A stretch of 64,000 bases of DNA from Promicromonospora sp049532985 (GTDB lineage: Bacteria; Actinomycetota; Actinomycetes; Actinomycetales; Cellulomonadaceae). The notes under the pieces were generated by a model, which was given only the letters and a program-made list of their open reading frames with translations, was not told where the DNA came from and did no database searches. The position numbers were made by a program, and so were the translations under genes. Position 1 is the first letter of the stretch. Each line of letters begins with the position of its first letter. This document shows positions 34,196-43,058 of this stretch, in pieces. Where the stretch lies: the NCBI RefSeq assembly GCF_049532985.1, contig NZ_CP186693.1:5642001-5706000 (forward strand), read 5' to 3'.

Positions 34196-36763
34196 TCACT
34201 GGCCCGCCGCGCGGACCAGGTCGTTCTCCGTGCGCAGCACCGGCCGGGCGACCAGCGCCTCCGGGTCGAGGCCCGCGCCGGTCACGTGGAACACCGCCGT
34301 CGCGCCCGCCGGGAGGTCGACCACCTGGGCGTCGACCTGCGCGTCCGGGTCGAGCCGGTCCACCAGCAGCGTCACGCCCAGTGCGAGCGACGTCGCCGTC
34401 ACCTCGACCCGGTAGCCGTCGTCCTGGGCGGTCACGGCGGTCCGCAGCGGGTCCGGGTCGAGCGCGAGGTCCCGGCTCTCGGCCCAGCGGTGCAGCCCGC
34501 GTGCGCCGTCGAACGTCACCACCAGCACCTCGCTCGAGGGGTCGCCGACGGCGGTCACCTCACCGGACAGCGGCACCAGGGTCACCGAGCGCGGTGCCAC
34601 GGTGACCGTGCTGCCCGACGACGCCAGCACCGTGCCGCCGAGATCGGTCCGGACGGCGTCGGCCCGCCCGGTCCACGGCTCGTCCGTGTCGTTGACGAGC
34701 GCCGCGACCAGCTCGGCGCCGCGCGGCTGGACGGTGACGAGCCGGTCGGCGAACGCGTGCCGCATGGCGTACCAGAGCGGCTTGCGCCGGCCGTCGCCGT
34801 CGACGGCGGCCCAGGACGTCACCGGCCAGCAGTCGTTGAGCTGCCAGACGATCGCGCCGGCTGTGCGCGGCCACCACGACCGGTAGTGCTCCACGGCGTA
34901 CCGGACCGCGCGGGCCTGGTTGAGCTGCATGGCCCAGTGCCAGTCCGTGAAGTCGTCCGGTACGCGCAGGTGCCGCACGAGGCCGCGGTCGAGCTTGCCG
35001 TTGCCGTCGATCGCCTTCTGGTGCAGACCGAAGACCTCGGACTCCTTGAACCCCTCGGGCACGTCAGCGCTGTCAGGAAGGACGGCCCGGCGCAGGGTCG
35101 CCCACGTGGCCGGGCCCTGGAAGCCGAACTCCGAGCAGAACCGCGGCACGTCGTCGCGGTAGTGCGTGTAGTCGATCCGGTTCCAGACGTCCCACTGGTG
35201 GTGCGTGCCGTGGTCCGGGTCGTTCGGGTGCACCCGGTCGGGTCCGGCGCCGGGGGAGTAGGGCGAGCCGTCCGCGTAGGGGCGGGTCGGGTCGACCTCC
35301 GCCAGCACCCGCGGGAACACGTCGTAGTAGTAGCCGGCGCCCCAGGTCAGGTCGCCCAGCCGCTCCTTCCAGCCCCAGTCCTCGTGACCCCAGATGTTCT
35401 CGTTGCCCCCGTTCCACAGCACGAGCGACGGGTGCGGTGCCAGCCGGGCGGCGTTCTCACGCAGCTCGGCCTCGAACTCGGAGCGGTGCGGCTCCTCCTC
35501 GGGATAGGCGGCGCAGGCCAGCAGGATGTCCTGCCACACCAGGACGCCCTTCTCGTCGCAGACGTCGTAGAAGTCGTCGGACTCGTAGATGCCACCACCC
35601 CACACCCGCAGCAGGTTGAGGTGCGCGCCGAGCGCCTGGTCGACGCGCTGCTCCAGGCGCTCGCGGGTGATGCGGGTCAGCAGGTGGTCGTCCGGGATCC
35701 AGTTGGCGCCGCGGGCGAAGACGGGCCGGCCGTTGACCACGAAGGTGAAGCCGGTGCCGTGCTCGTCGGGCGTGCGGTCCACGACGACGTTGCGGAAGCC
35801 GACCCGGCCCGACCAGGCGTCCAGCGGGTCGGACCGGTCCTGGCCGTCACCCTCGTGGAGCGTCACCTCGACCGGGTACAGGGGCTGCTCGCCGTACCCG
35901 GTCGGCCACCACAGGTCCACGTCGGGCACCTGCACGCGCACGTCGAGGACGCCCCCGGGCCAGCCGGCCGGGACGCGGGTGGTGACACCCCGGTCGCCGA
36001 CGGACACGTCCAGGACCAGCGGCCCGGCGTCGGACAGGCCGGACCGCTCGACCTCCACGCGCACGTCCACGACGCCGGTGCGGCGGCCCTGCGCGTCGGC
36101 GACCTCCGTGCCGGGGGCGACCGGATCGTCGTCGGCCAGGTCGACGTGGCCCGGCACCACGGTGACCAGCGGCGTCACCCGCGCCAGCCGGGCCACGCGC
36201 CAGCGCTGCACGCGCACCGGCTTCCACAGCCCCGCCGTCTGCAGGTCCGGGCCCCAGTCCCAGCCGAAGGAGCAGGCCATCTTGCGGACCATGTTGAAGG
36301 GCTGGCCGTACGCCATGGGCCGGGTGCCGAGGCGCTCGGCCTCGGCCTCGGCGGTGGCGAGCGCGGAGTCGAGGTCCACGACCAGCTCCGCCGGTGCGCC
36401 CACCAGCGACCGGACGTCGAACCGGTAGGAGCGGTGCATGTTCGCGGTGCGGCCGAGCCGGGTGCCGTCCAGCGTGACGCCCGCGACCGTGTCGATGCCC
36501 TCGAAGAGCAGGTCGACGCGCTCGTCGGGCGCGGCGGCGGGCTCGTCGAGGACCGCCGCGTACCGCCAGGCGGTGCGTTTCATCCAGGCGACGTCGGTCT
36601 CGTGGGTACCCGTGTACGGGTCCGGGATCAGGCCGCGGTCCAGGAGCGCGGTGTGGTTGGTCCCGGGGACCCGGGCGGGGACCCGGACCCCCGCGAGGCT
36701 CTCGGGGACGGGGCCGTCGGTGGCCGTCAGGGTCCAGTCGGTCAGTTCGCGGCTGATCATCAT
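34196..36763 (-). CDS. Beta-mannosidase, GH2
   Basis: 855 residues, intracellular. It starts MMISRELTDWTLTATDGPVPESLAG, the usual opening of GH2 mannosidases. The motif MACSFGWDWGPDLQTAG and the barrel motif LLRVWGGGIYESDDFYDVCDEKGVLVWQDI are diagnostic. The acid/base is Glu455 in NGGNENIWG and the nucleophile Glu545 in FCSEFGFQGP. A C-terminal beta domain follows. It removes terminal beta-mannose residues, the last step of mannan breakdown. Two consecutive ATG codons (36763, 36760) lie after GAGGATCG. First gene of a two-gene operon with alpha-galactosidase; no transporter or regulator gene is adjacent. Confidence 0.93.
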   Translation of the reverse strand: MMISRELTDWTLTATDGPVPESLAGVRVPARVPGTNHTALLDRGLIPDPYTGTHETDVAWMKRTAWRYAAVLDEPAAAPDERVDLLFEGIDTVAGVTLDGTRLGRTANMHRSYRFDVRSLVGAPAELVVDLDSALATAEAEAERLGTRPMAYGQPFNMVRKMACSFGWDWGPDLQTAGLWKPVRVQRWRVARLARVTPLVTVVPGHVDLADDDPVAPGTEVADAQGRRTGVVDVRVEVERSGLSDAGPLVLDVSVGDRGVTTRVPAGWPGGVLDVRVQVPDVDLWWPTGYGEQPLYPVEVTLHEGDGQDRSDPLDAWSGRVGFRNVVVDRTPDEHGTGFTFVVNGRPVFARGANWIPDDHLLTRITRERLEQRVDQALGAHLNLLRVWGGGIYESDDFYDVCDEKGVLVWQDILLACAAYPEEEPHRSEFEAELRENAARLAPHPSLVLWNGGNENIWGHEDWGWKERLGDLTWGAGYYYDVFPRVLAEVDPTRPYADGSPYSPGAGPDRVHPNDPDHGTHHQWDVWNRIDYTHYRDDVPRFCSEFGFQGPATWATLRRAVLPDSADVPEGFKESEVFGLHQKAIDGNGKLDRGLVRHLRVPDDFTDWHWAMQLNQARAVRYAVEHYRSWWPRTAGAIVWQLNDCWPVTSWAAVDGDGRRKPLWYAMRHAFADRLVTVQPRGAELVAALVNDTDEPWTGRADAVRTDLGGTVLASSGSTVTVAPRSVTLVPLSGEVTAVGDPSSEVLVVTFDGARGLHRWAESRDLALDPDPLRTAVTAQDDGYRVEVTATSLALGVTLLVDRLDPDAQVDAQVVDLPAGATAVFHVTGAGLDPEALVARPVLRTENDLVRAAGQ

Positions 36764-36894
36764 CGATCCTCGTCCCTCTAGAACAGGTGCCTGGTCCGTG
36801 TGCGAGCGCACCGAGCATAGGGCCGCGCCGCAGCCCGGCTCGAACCGGTCCACGGATCGATTCGGGCGGCCCGGGCGCGCGGCCCTGCGCGGGC

Positions 36895-37497
36895 TCAGTC
36901 CCGGTGGACGACCACGCCCAGCGCCTCGGCCAGCAGGATCGCCTGGGCCTCGCCCACCACCGCGCCGGTGAGCGTCGCGGTCAGCGGGTCGAGCGCCGAC
37001 AGATCGCTCCCGCGCAGGTCGGCGTTGGTGAGGTCCGCCCGGTCCAGGTCGGCAGCCGACAGGTCGCAGCCCGTCAGGCGGGCACCTGAGGCCTGGATCT
37101 CGGACAGGTCGGCCTCGCGCAGGCGGACGCCGTCGAACCGGGTGCCGGCCAGGGCGGCCCGGTGCAGGTTGACGAACGACCAGTTGCCGCCGTCCACCGT
37201 GAGCAGGTCGAACCGGCAGTGGGCGAACTGCGAGCCCACGAGCTTGCACCGCTCCAGCGTCGCGTCGAAGAACACGCACGCGTCGAAGACGCACGACGTG
37301 AACGCGAGCTCCGTCAGGTGGGCGCTGTTGAACCGCACCCCGCGGAACACGCAGGAGTCGAACGTGGCGCCGGTGCCCGAGGCCTCCGTCAGGTCCACGT
37401 CCGTGAACAGCGTGGCCATGTGGTCCTCGCCCGAGAGGTCCCGGGCGTACCAGTCCTCGTGGGCGACCGTGATCTCGGTGGCCGGCAACCGCATCAT
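36895..37497 (-). CDS. Pentapeptide repeat protein
   Basis: 200 residues. From about residue 35 to 165 the chain is a right-handed quadrilateral helix of A(D/N)LxX units (FDSCVFRGVRFNSAHLTELAFTSCVFDACVFFDATLERCKLVGSQFAHCRFD ... GCDLSAADLDRADLTNADLRGSDLS). Some members mimic DNA and protect gyrase (MfpA/Qnr-like), but most have no known role. The first half uses CVF/CRF-type units with many cysteines. The start is a double ATG at 37497. The in-frame extension upstream runs through the hairpin at 37530 and is rejected. Confidence 0.88.
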   Translation of the reverse strand: MMRLPATEITVAHEDWYARDLSGEDHMATLFTDVDLTEASGTGATFDSCVFRGVRFNSAHLTELAFTSCVFDACVFFDATLERCKLVGSQFAHCRFDLLTVDGGNWSFVNLHRAALAGTRFDGVRLREADLSEIQASGARLTGCDLSAADLDRADLTNADLRGSDLSALDPLTATLTGAVVGEAQAILLAEALGVVVHRD

Positions 37498-37529
37498 GCC
37501 CGCGACTCTACGGCGTGCCACCGACACGG

Positions 37530-37567
37530 CCGTGGCCACGCACCCCGGACGGGATGCGTGGCCACGG
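37530..37567. terminator. 13-bp hairpin downstream of msrA
   Basis: Arms 37530-37542 and 37555-37567 are perfect over 13 bp, and the 12-nt interior can pair further (CCC/GGG). It lies 27 bp after the msrA stop on the minus strand. Confidence 0.75.
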
Positions 37568-37594
37568 TGCCGCCCCCGGGGCGGGCCGGACGGG

Positions 37595-38281
37595 TCAGGC
37601 GGCGTCCGGGAACGGGACACCCGTGGTGGCGTGGCAGCGGTAGCCGTTCGGGTTCTTCGCGTCGGACAGGTACTGCTGGTGGTAGTCCTCGGCGTAGTAG
37701 AACGGGCCGGCCTCGGCGGCCGGTGCGATCTCCGTGGTGATGGCGTCGTACCCCTGGGCGCTCAGCACCTCGGCGTAGCGCTTCGCCGTCTCCTGCGCGG
37801 CCTCGGCCTGCTCCGGCGTGGTCCAGTAGATCGCCGAGCGGTACTGCGTGCCCACGTCGTTGCCCTGGCGGAAGCCCTGCGTCGGGTCGTGCCGCTCCCA
37901 GAAGATCTTGAGCAGCTCGGCCTCGCTGACCTTCGTCGGGTCGTACGCCACCAGGGCGGTCTCGGTGTGACCGGTCCGTGCCGTGCAGACCTCCTCGTAG
38001 GTCGGGTTGGGCGTGGTCCCGCCCATGTAGCCGACGGCGGTGCTCACCACGCCGGGGACCTGCCAGTAGATCTCCTCGGCGCCCCAGAAGCAGCCCATCG
38101 CGAGGTAGAGCACGCGCGTGCCGGGAGCCCAGGGACCGGTGACCGACGACCCGAGCACGGTGTGCGGGCGCGGGGCCTGCAGCACCGGCGCGGAACGGCC
38201 CGGCAGGGCGTCCTCGGGGGCCACCATCGTGGTCTTGCTCGAACCGGAGCCGGGGCCGAAGAGGGAGTTCAGGAAAGTCAT
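37595..38281 (-). CDS. msrA: Peptide methionine-S-sulfoxide reductase MsrA
   Basis: 228 residues. The catalytic motif YLAMGCFWGAEE holds the attacking Cys. GYMGGTTPNPTYEEVCTARTGHTE, DPTQGFRQGNDVGTQYRSAIY and YYAEDYHQQYL are the substrate and fold signatures. A roughly 45-residue N-terminal extension precedes the core, as in other actinobacterial MsrA proteins. It repairs oxidised methionine (S-epimer) using thioredoxin or mycoredoxin. The ATG follows AAAGGATG. Single gene with its own terminator. Confidence 0.95.
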   Translation of the reverse strand: MTFLNSLFGPGSGSSKTTMVAPEDALPGRSAPVLQAPRPHTVLGSSVTGPWAPGTRVLYLAMGCFWGAEEIYWQVPGVVSTAVGYMGGTTPNPTYEEVCTARTGHTETALVAYDPTKVSEAELLKIFWERHDPTQGFRQGNDVGTQYRSAIYWTTPEQAEAAQETAKRYAEVLSAQGYDAITTEIAPAAEAGPFYYAEDYHQQYLSDAKNPNGYRCHATTGVPFPDAA

Positions 38282-38449
38282 CGAACACACATCCTTTGGG
38301 TCTGATTCGTGCGCAGCACGTTTGTCCATCACAACACGGACCACCGCACCGGTGTTCCGTGGCGAACCTGACGTCAGCATGACGCATCCGCGCGTCTGCC
38401 GTCGGCAGATCCGCTGGCCCCCGGCGGCTGCGCCCGGCATGGTCGGACC

Positions 38450-39241
38450 ATGAGCGAACCGGTCCGGACCGTGGCGGTCCTCTCCGACGTGCACGGCGTG
38501 CTCCCCGTGCTCGACGCCGTCCTCGCGGAGCCCGACGTCGCCGGCGCCGACCGCGTCGTCGTCACCGGCGACCACGCCGCCGGGCCGCAGCCCGTCGAGG
38601 TGCTGGACCGGCTGCGCTCCCTGGGCGACCGCGCCCTGCTGGTGCGCGGGAACGCCGACCGTGAGCTGGTCACGCTGGCGCGCGGCGGCACGACCACCGT
38701 CCCGGACCCCGTCGCCCCGTGGGCGGCAGCCCGGCTCCGGCCCGCCGACGTCGACCTGCTCGCCGGGCTGCCGCACCCCGCCGAGCTGACGGTCGAGGGG
38801 TTCGGTCGCGTCGTGTTCTGCCACGGCACCCCGCGCGACGACGACGAGGTGGTGCTCGTCGACTCCTCCCTGGACCGCTGGGCCGAGGTGCTCGGCGGCC
38901 TCGACCCGTCCGTGACCACCGTCGTCATGGGGCACACCCACATGCCGTTCGTCCGGCTCGTCGACCGGCGCCTGTGCCTCAACCCCGGCAGCGTCGGCAT
39001 GCCGTACGGACGCGCGGGCGGGTCGTGGGCGCTCCTGCGCGCCGGCCAGGTCGAGCTGCGGCACACCCCGGTGGACGTCGAGGCCGCGGTGGCCGCCGTC
39101 GTCGCCGGCAGCGCGTATCCCGCGGCGGAGGACTGGGCACGGGAGTACGTGACCTCGGCCAACAGCGACGCCGACGCGCTGCGGGCGTTCGCGCCCCGCG
39201 ACGGGCGGGGGCGCGCCGGCAGTGTCAGTGGCTCGGCGTAG
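38450..39241 (+). CDS. Metallophosphoesterase (YfcE/calcineurin-like)
   Basis: 263 residues. Metal-binding motifs of the family appear in order: VLSDVHGVLP (D-x-H), VVTGDHAAG (GD), LLVRGNADRE (GNxD), FCHGTPRDDDE (H) and VVMGHTHMPF (GHTH). GDHAAG replaces the common GDxxxxGP. Such enzymes hydrolyse phosphodiesters or nucleotides in the cytoplasm; the true substrate cannot be told. It lies 10 bp before the YdeI-like gene and is probably co-transcribed. Confidence 0.88.
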   Translation: MSEPVRTVAVLSDVHGVLPVLDAVLAEPDVAGADRVVVTGDHAAGPQPVEVLDRLRSLGDRALLVRGNADRELVTLARGGTTTVPDPVAPWAAARLRPADVDLLAGLPHPAELTVEGFGRVVFCHGTPRDDDEVVLVDSSLDRWAEVLGGLDPSVTTVVMGHTHMPFVRLVDRRLCLNPGSVGMPYGRAGGSWALLRAGQVELRHTPVDVEAAVAAVVAGSAYPAAEDWAREYVTSANSDADALRAFAPRDGRGRAGSVSGSA

Positions 39242-39251
39242 CGTCCTGCCC

Positions 39252-39851
39252 ATGGCCGGTACCGACCCTGAGCTCCTGATCCCCGACACCGAGGCGTGGC
39301 GCGCCTGGCTCGACGAGCACGAGGCGTCGTCGAACGGCGTCTGGCTGGTCCTCGCGCGCAAGGGCAAGGACGCACCGACGAGCCTGACCCGCGACGCCGC
39401 GCTCGAGGAGGCGCTGTGCAGCGGCTGGATCGACGCCCAGGCCCTGGGCCGGGACGACACCACCAGCCTGCAGCGATACTGCCCGCGCCGCGCACGCAGC
39501 CGCTGGTCGGCACGCAACGTGCGGATCGCGGAACGCCTCGTCGCCGAGGGGCGCATGCGGCCGCGCGGCCAGCAGGAGATCGACCGGGCCCGGGCCGACG
39601 GCCGCTGGGAGTCCGCGTACGAGGTGAACAAGAACTTCGAGGTGCCGCCCGATCTCGCCGAGGCGCTCGCGGCCAGCCCGCGCGCCGCCGAGATGTTCGG
39701 CATCCTCACGGCGCAGAACCGCTTCGCCATCCTGTTCCGGGTCACGGGGGTCAAGAGACCAGAGACCCGCGCCCGGAACATCGCGAAGTTCGTGGCCATG
39801 CTGGAGCGCGGGGAGACCGTGCACCCGCAGAAGCGCAGGCTGGAGGCCTGA
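39252..39851 (+). CDS. YdeI/OmpD-associated family protein
   Basis: 199 residues. The core LDEHEASSNGVWLVLARKGKDAPTSLTRDAALEEALCSGWIDAQ is the YdeI N-terminal signature, followed by the Arg-rich YCPRRARSRWSARNVRIAERLVAEGRM and the C-terminal RPETRARNIAKFVAMLERGE. Actinobacteria often have it; in Enterobacteria YdeI is linked to antimicrobial peptide tolerance, but no biochemical function is set. The start at ATG 39252 is chosen because the frame upstream overlaps the phosphoesterase end. Confidence 0.88.
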   Translation: MAGTDPELLIPDTEAWRAWLDEHEASSNGVWLVLARKGKDAPTSLTRDAALEEALCSGWIDAQALGRDDTTSLQRYCPRRARSRWSARNVRIAERLVAEGRMRPRGQQEIDRARADGRWESAYEVNKNFEVPPDLAEALAASPRAAEMFGILTAQNRFAILFRVTGVKRPETRARNIAKFVAMLERGETVHPQKRRLEA

Positions 39852-39968
39852 GAGATCTGTCGGGATCGTGATCGCGCGGTGCACCTTCCGTGCGGCGCGT
39901 GGGCAGGCCGCCGGGCCGCCGATGTGCTCCCCTAGGGTTTGATCGTGTCGCAGAGCGAGGAGACCAGC

Positions 39969-41294
39969 GTGACGTCGGACCAGACCACCGCGCCCACCAC
40001 CGACGAGACGGGGCCGGTCCCGCCGGCCATCCGTGCCGCCGCCGCCTGGTCGTGGCGCATGCTGCTCATCGGGGCGTTCGTCGCCGCGGCGCTGTGGCTC
40101 CTCGCGCTGCTCAAGACGATCGTGGTGCCTGTCGCCGTCGCGCTGCTCCTGACCATCATGCTGACCCCCGTGCGGCGCCTGCTGAACGAGCGGCTCCGCG
40201 TCCCGCGCGGGTTGTCCGCCGGGATCTCGCTGGTCGGCCTCATCGTCGTGGTGGCGGGCCTGATCACCCTGGCCGGCCAGTCCATCGCGAACGGGTTCGC
40301 CGACCTGAGGACCCAGGCGGTCACCGGCTTCAACGAGCTCTGGTCGCAGCTCTCGGCCACCTTCGGCCTGGAGAACGAGCTCGAGAGCTACAGCCAGGAC
40401 ATCCTCGACCAGCTCGAGGCCCAGCAGAGCGCCATCGTCAGCGGTGCCCTGGGCGCGGCCGCGACGGCGGGTAGCGTGCTCGTGGGCGCGCTCATCGCGC
40501 TGTTCTGCACCTTCTTCTTCCTGCACGACCCCCGGGGCATCTGGGGCTGGGTCGTCGGCCTGCTGCCGAAGTCGGCCCGCGAGCGGGTCAACCAGGCGGG
40601 CCGCCGCGGCGCCGTCACGCTGGCCGCCTACACGCGCACGCAGATCCTCGTCGCCGCGGTGGATGCCGTCGGCATCGGGATCGGCGCCGTGTTCTTCGTC
40701 CCGTCGCTGGCCCTGCCCATCGGCATCCTCGTGTTCGTCGGCTCGTTCGTGCCCGTGGTCGGTGCGATCGTCACGGGTGCCATCGCCGTGGTCGTGGTGC
40801 TGGTCTCGAACGGCTGGGTCGCCGCGCTCATCATGCTCGGCGTGGTGCTGCTCGTGCAGCAGATCGAGTCGCACGCCCTCCAGCCGTTCCTCATGGGGCA
40901 CGCCGTCTCCCTCCACCCGGTCGCCGTCATCCTCGCGGTGGCCGCCGGATCGTACGCGGCCGGCATCGTCGGCGCCCTGTTCGCCGTGCCGCTCGCGGCC
41001 GTGCTGAACACCGTGATCCTGTACCTGAACGGGCACGACAAGTTCCCCGAGCTGGGGGACGAGGACGCCCTGCCGATCCGGTGGCGCGCGGCCGACGCGG
41101 CGCCGATCCCGCTCCGCCTGCGCCGGGCGACGACGGCGGAGACGCCCGGCGCACCTGACGTCGCGGACGGCGCGGGCAATGGTGGCGTCGTCACGGACGA
41201 TGCCGTGACGGACCTCGCGGGTGCGGACGGGAGCGGCGCGGGTGCCGCCACGGACACCGGGCGCGGGCCGACGAAGGGTGGTCCGACCCGCTGA
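39969..41294 (+). CDS. AI-2E family transporter (PerM/YdiK-like permease)
   Basis: About 441 residues. Two initial membrane helices with IVVPVAVALLLTIMLTPVRRLL are followed by a long extracellular segment with LWSQLSATFGLENELESYSQDILDQLEAQ, then further helices with FLHDPRGIWGWVVGLLPKSARERVNQAGRR and the family's most conserved stretch, IGAVFFVPSLALPIGILVFVGSFVPVVGAIVTG. About eight membrane segments in total. The C-terminal tail of 80 residues is Ala/Asp/Gly-rich and disordered. The family exports small molecules or ions; AI-2 itself is unlikely here. I choose GTG 39969, which has GCGAGGAG six nt upstream; TTG 39939 and GTG 39945 are in frame but weaker. Confidence 0.88.
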   Translation: MTSDQTTAPTTDETGPVPPAIRAAAAWSWRMLLIGAFVAAALWLLALLKTIVVPVAVALLLTIMLTPVRRLLNERLRVPRGLSAGISLVGLIVVVAGLITLAGQSIANGFADLRTQAVTGFNELWSQLSATFGLENELESYSQDILDQLEAQQSAIVSGALGAAATAGSVLVGALIALFCTFFFLHDPRGIWGWVVGLLPKSARERVNQAGRRGAVTLAAYTRTQILVAAVDAVGIGIGAVFFVPSLALPIGILVFVGSFVPVVGAIVTGAIAVVVVLVSNGWVAALIMLGVVLLVQQIESHALQPFLMGHAVSLHPVAVILAVAAGSYAAGIVGALFAVPLAAVLNTVILYLNGHDKFPELGDEDALPIRWRAADAAPIPLRLRRATTAETPGAPDVADGAGNGGVVTDDAVTDLAGADGSGAGAATDTGRGPTKGGPTR

Positions 41295-41323
41295 ACGTGC
41301 ATCTGGCGGCGCAGTCGGGCACC

Positions 41324-42583
41324 ATGCCCGCTGTGCCACTGGATCCGTTCGACCTGGAGTCCTACGGCGGCCACCTCACGGTGACCGCCGCCGACGCCCG
41401 CGCTGCCGCCGAGATGCTCGACGGCGTCATCACCCGTACACCCGTCACCGAGAGCCGCGCGCTGTCCGCCATCGCCGGGACGAAGGTGCTGCTCAAGTGC
41501 GAGAACCTGCAGCGCGCGGGCTCGTTCAAGGTGCGGGGCGCCTACGTGCGGCTCGCACGGCTGTCGGCCGCAGAGCGGGAACGTGGCGTCGTGGCGGCCT
41601 CCGCCGGCAACCACGCTCAGGGCGTGGCGGTCGCCGCGGGCATGCTCGGCATCGACACCGTCGTCTACATGCCGGTCGACGCCGCACTGCCCAAGGTCGC
41701 CGCCACCCGCGGCTACGGGGCGGAGGTACGCATGGTGGGCTCGTCCGTGGACGAGGCGCTGGCCGCCGCACGCGTCGAGGCCGCGCGGTCCGGCCGCGTG
41801 CTCATCCACCCCTTCGACCACGTGGACGTCGTGGCGGGACAGGGCACCGTCGCCCTGGAGATCCTGGAGCAGGTGCCGGACGTCGCCACCGTCGTCGTGC
41901 CGCTGGGCGGCGGAGGGCTGGTGGCGGGCATCGCGGCCGTGCTGGCCGAGGCCGCCCCGCACGTGAAGGTGGTGGGCGTGCAGGCGGCGTCGGCCGCGGC
42001 GTACCCGGGATCGCTGCAGGCGGGCAAGCCGCTGGCGGGGGCGCTGGGCGCCACCATGGCCGACGGCATCGCCGTCGGCCTGCCGGGCGACGTGCCCTTC
42101 GGGATCGTGCAGAAGCAGGGCGTCGACGTCCGGACCGTCACCGAGGACCAGCTCTCCCGCGCGCTGCTGGCCGTGCTCGAGCGCTCCAAGCTGATGGTCG
42201 AGCCCGCCGGTGCGGCGGGCGTCGCGGCGATCATGGCCGCGGGGCCGGGTGCGTTCGAAGGACCGGTCGTGGCGGTCCTGTCGGGCGGCAACATCGACCC
42301 GCTGGTGCTGCTCCGGGTGGTGCAGCACGGCCTCGTCGCGGCTGGGCGGTACCTCAAGCTGCAGGTACGGCTCGCGGACAAGCCGGGCGCCCTGGCCGGG
42401 CTCGTGGACACCATCGCGGCCGCGGGCGCGAACATCGTGGCGGTCGACCACACGCGCACCGACGTGGCGCTCTCCGTCTCGGAGGTGTGGGTCAACCTGC
42501 AGCTCGAGACCAAGGGCGCCGATCACCGGACCGCCGTCGTGGAGCGCCTGGAGTCCGAGGGCTACGAGGTGGTCGCCCGCTGA
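41324..42583 (+). CDS. ilvA: Threonine ammonia-lyase with C-terminal ACT domain
   Basis: 419 residues, PLP enzyme that converts threonine to 2-oxobutyrate plus ammonia. The PLP lysine is in CENLQRAGSFKVRGAY, the Gly-rich phosphate loop in VPLGGGGLVAGIA, and SAGNHAQGVA is conserved. An ACT-like regulatory domain spans about 345-419 (LKLQVRLADKPGALAGLVDTIAAAGANIVAVDH). The medium length and single ACT domain match the TIGR01127-type enzyme, which may serve isoleucine synthesis or threonine breakdown. The start is ambiguous between ATG 41324 and GTG 41297; neither has a strong ribosome site. Confidence 0.9.
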   Translation: MPAVPLDPFDLESYGGHLTVTAADARAAAEMLDGVITRTPVTESRALSAIAGTKVLLKCENLQRAGSFKVRGAYVRLARLSAAERERGVVAASAGNHAQGVAVAAGMLGIDTVVYMPVDAALPKVAATRGYGAEVRMVGSSVDEALAAARVEAARSGRVLIHPFDHVDVVAGQGTVALEILEQVPDVATVVVPLGGGGLVAGIAAVLAEAAPHVKVVGVQAASAAAYPGSLQAGKPLAGALGATMADGIAVGLPGDVPFGIVQKQGVDVRTVTEDQLSRALLAVLERSKLMVEPAGAAGVAAIMAAGPGAFEGPVVAVLSGGNIDPLVLLRVVQHGLVAAGRYLKLQVRLADKPGALAGLVDTIAAAGANIVAVDHTRTDVALSVSEVWVNLQLETKGADHRTAVVERLESEGYEVVAR

Positions 42584-42689
42584 ACGAGGCCGGGTGTCGT
42601 GCCGGCGCCCTCCCGTTCGTCGTGAGGGTGACGCGGTCGTCCGGCCGCGCGACCATGACACCGGGGGACACCCCGGAAGGGAGCACGCC

Positions 42690-43058
42690 ATGCGTTACCT
42701 CATGCTCGTCCTGTCCACCCCGGACACTCCGGCGGAGCCGGGCGACGTGCCCGAGATCGAGGACTGGGTCCGGGACACCTACGGCACCGGTCACGCGGTG
42801 CTGGGCGACCGGCTCCGGCCGCCCGCGGACGCCGTGGGCGTCCAGGTCCGCGCCGGGGAGGTGGTCGTCACCGACGGCCCGTTCTCCGAGACCAAGGAAG
42901 TGATCGCGGGCTTCGACGTGCTCGACGCCCCCGACCTCGACGAGGCGATCCGGATCGCCGCCGCCCACCCGATGGCGTACACGGGCGCGATCGAGCTGCG
43001 CCCCTTCTGGCCGCTCGGGCTCGACGGCGACGCCGACGGCAGCCCGGCCGGGGCGTGA
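42690..43058 (+). CDS. YciI/DGPF-domain protein of the second ECF42 module
   Basis: 122 residues: MRYLMLVLSTPDTPAEPGDVPEIEDWVRDTYG, then VVVTDGPFSETKEVIAGFDVLDAPDLDEAIRIAAAHP with the DGPF motif. GGAAGGGAG precedes the ATG. The stop overlaps the sigma-factor GTG (GTGA), so the two are coupled. The DGPF/ECF42 linkage is known as a conserved gene pair. Confidence 0.9.
   Translation: MRYLMLVLSTPDTPAEPGDVPEIEDWVRDTYGTGHAVLGDRLRPPADAVGVQVRAGEVVVTDGPFSETKEVIAGFDVLDAPDLDEAIRIAAAHPMAYTGAIELRPFWPLGLDGDADGSPAGA

Noticed and set aside
37498..37620. N-terminal extension of the pentapeptide protein
   Set aside because: It would translate the msrA terminator hairpin and contains Arg/Pro-rich sequence unlike the protein.
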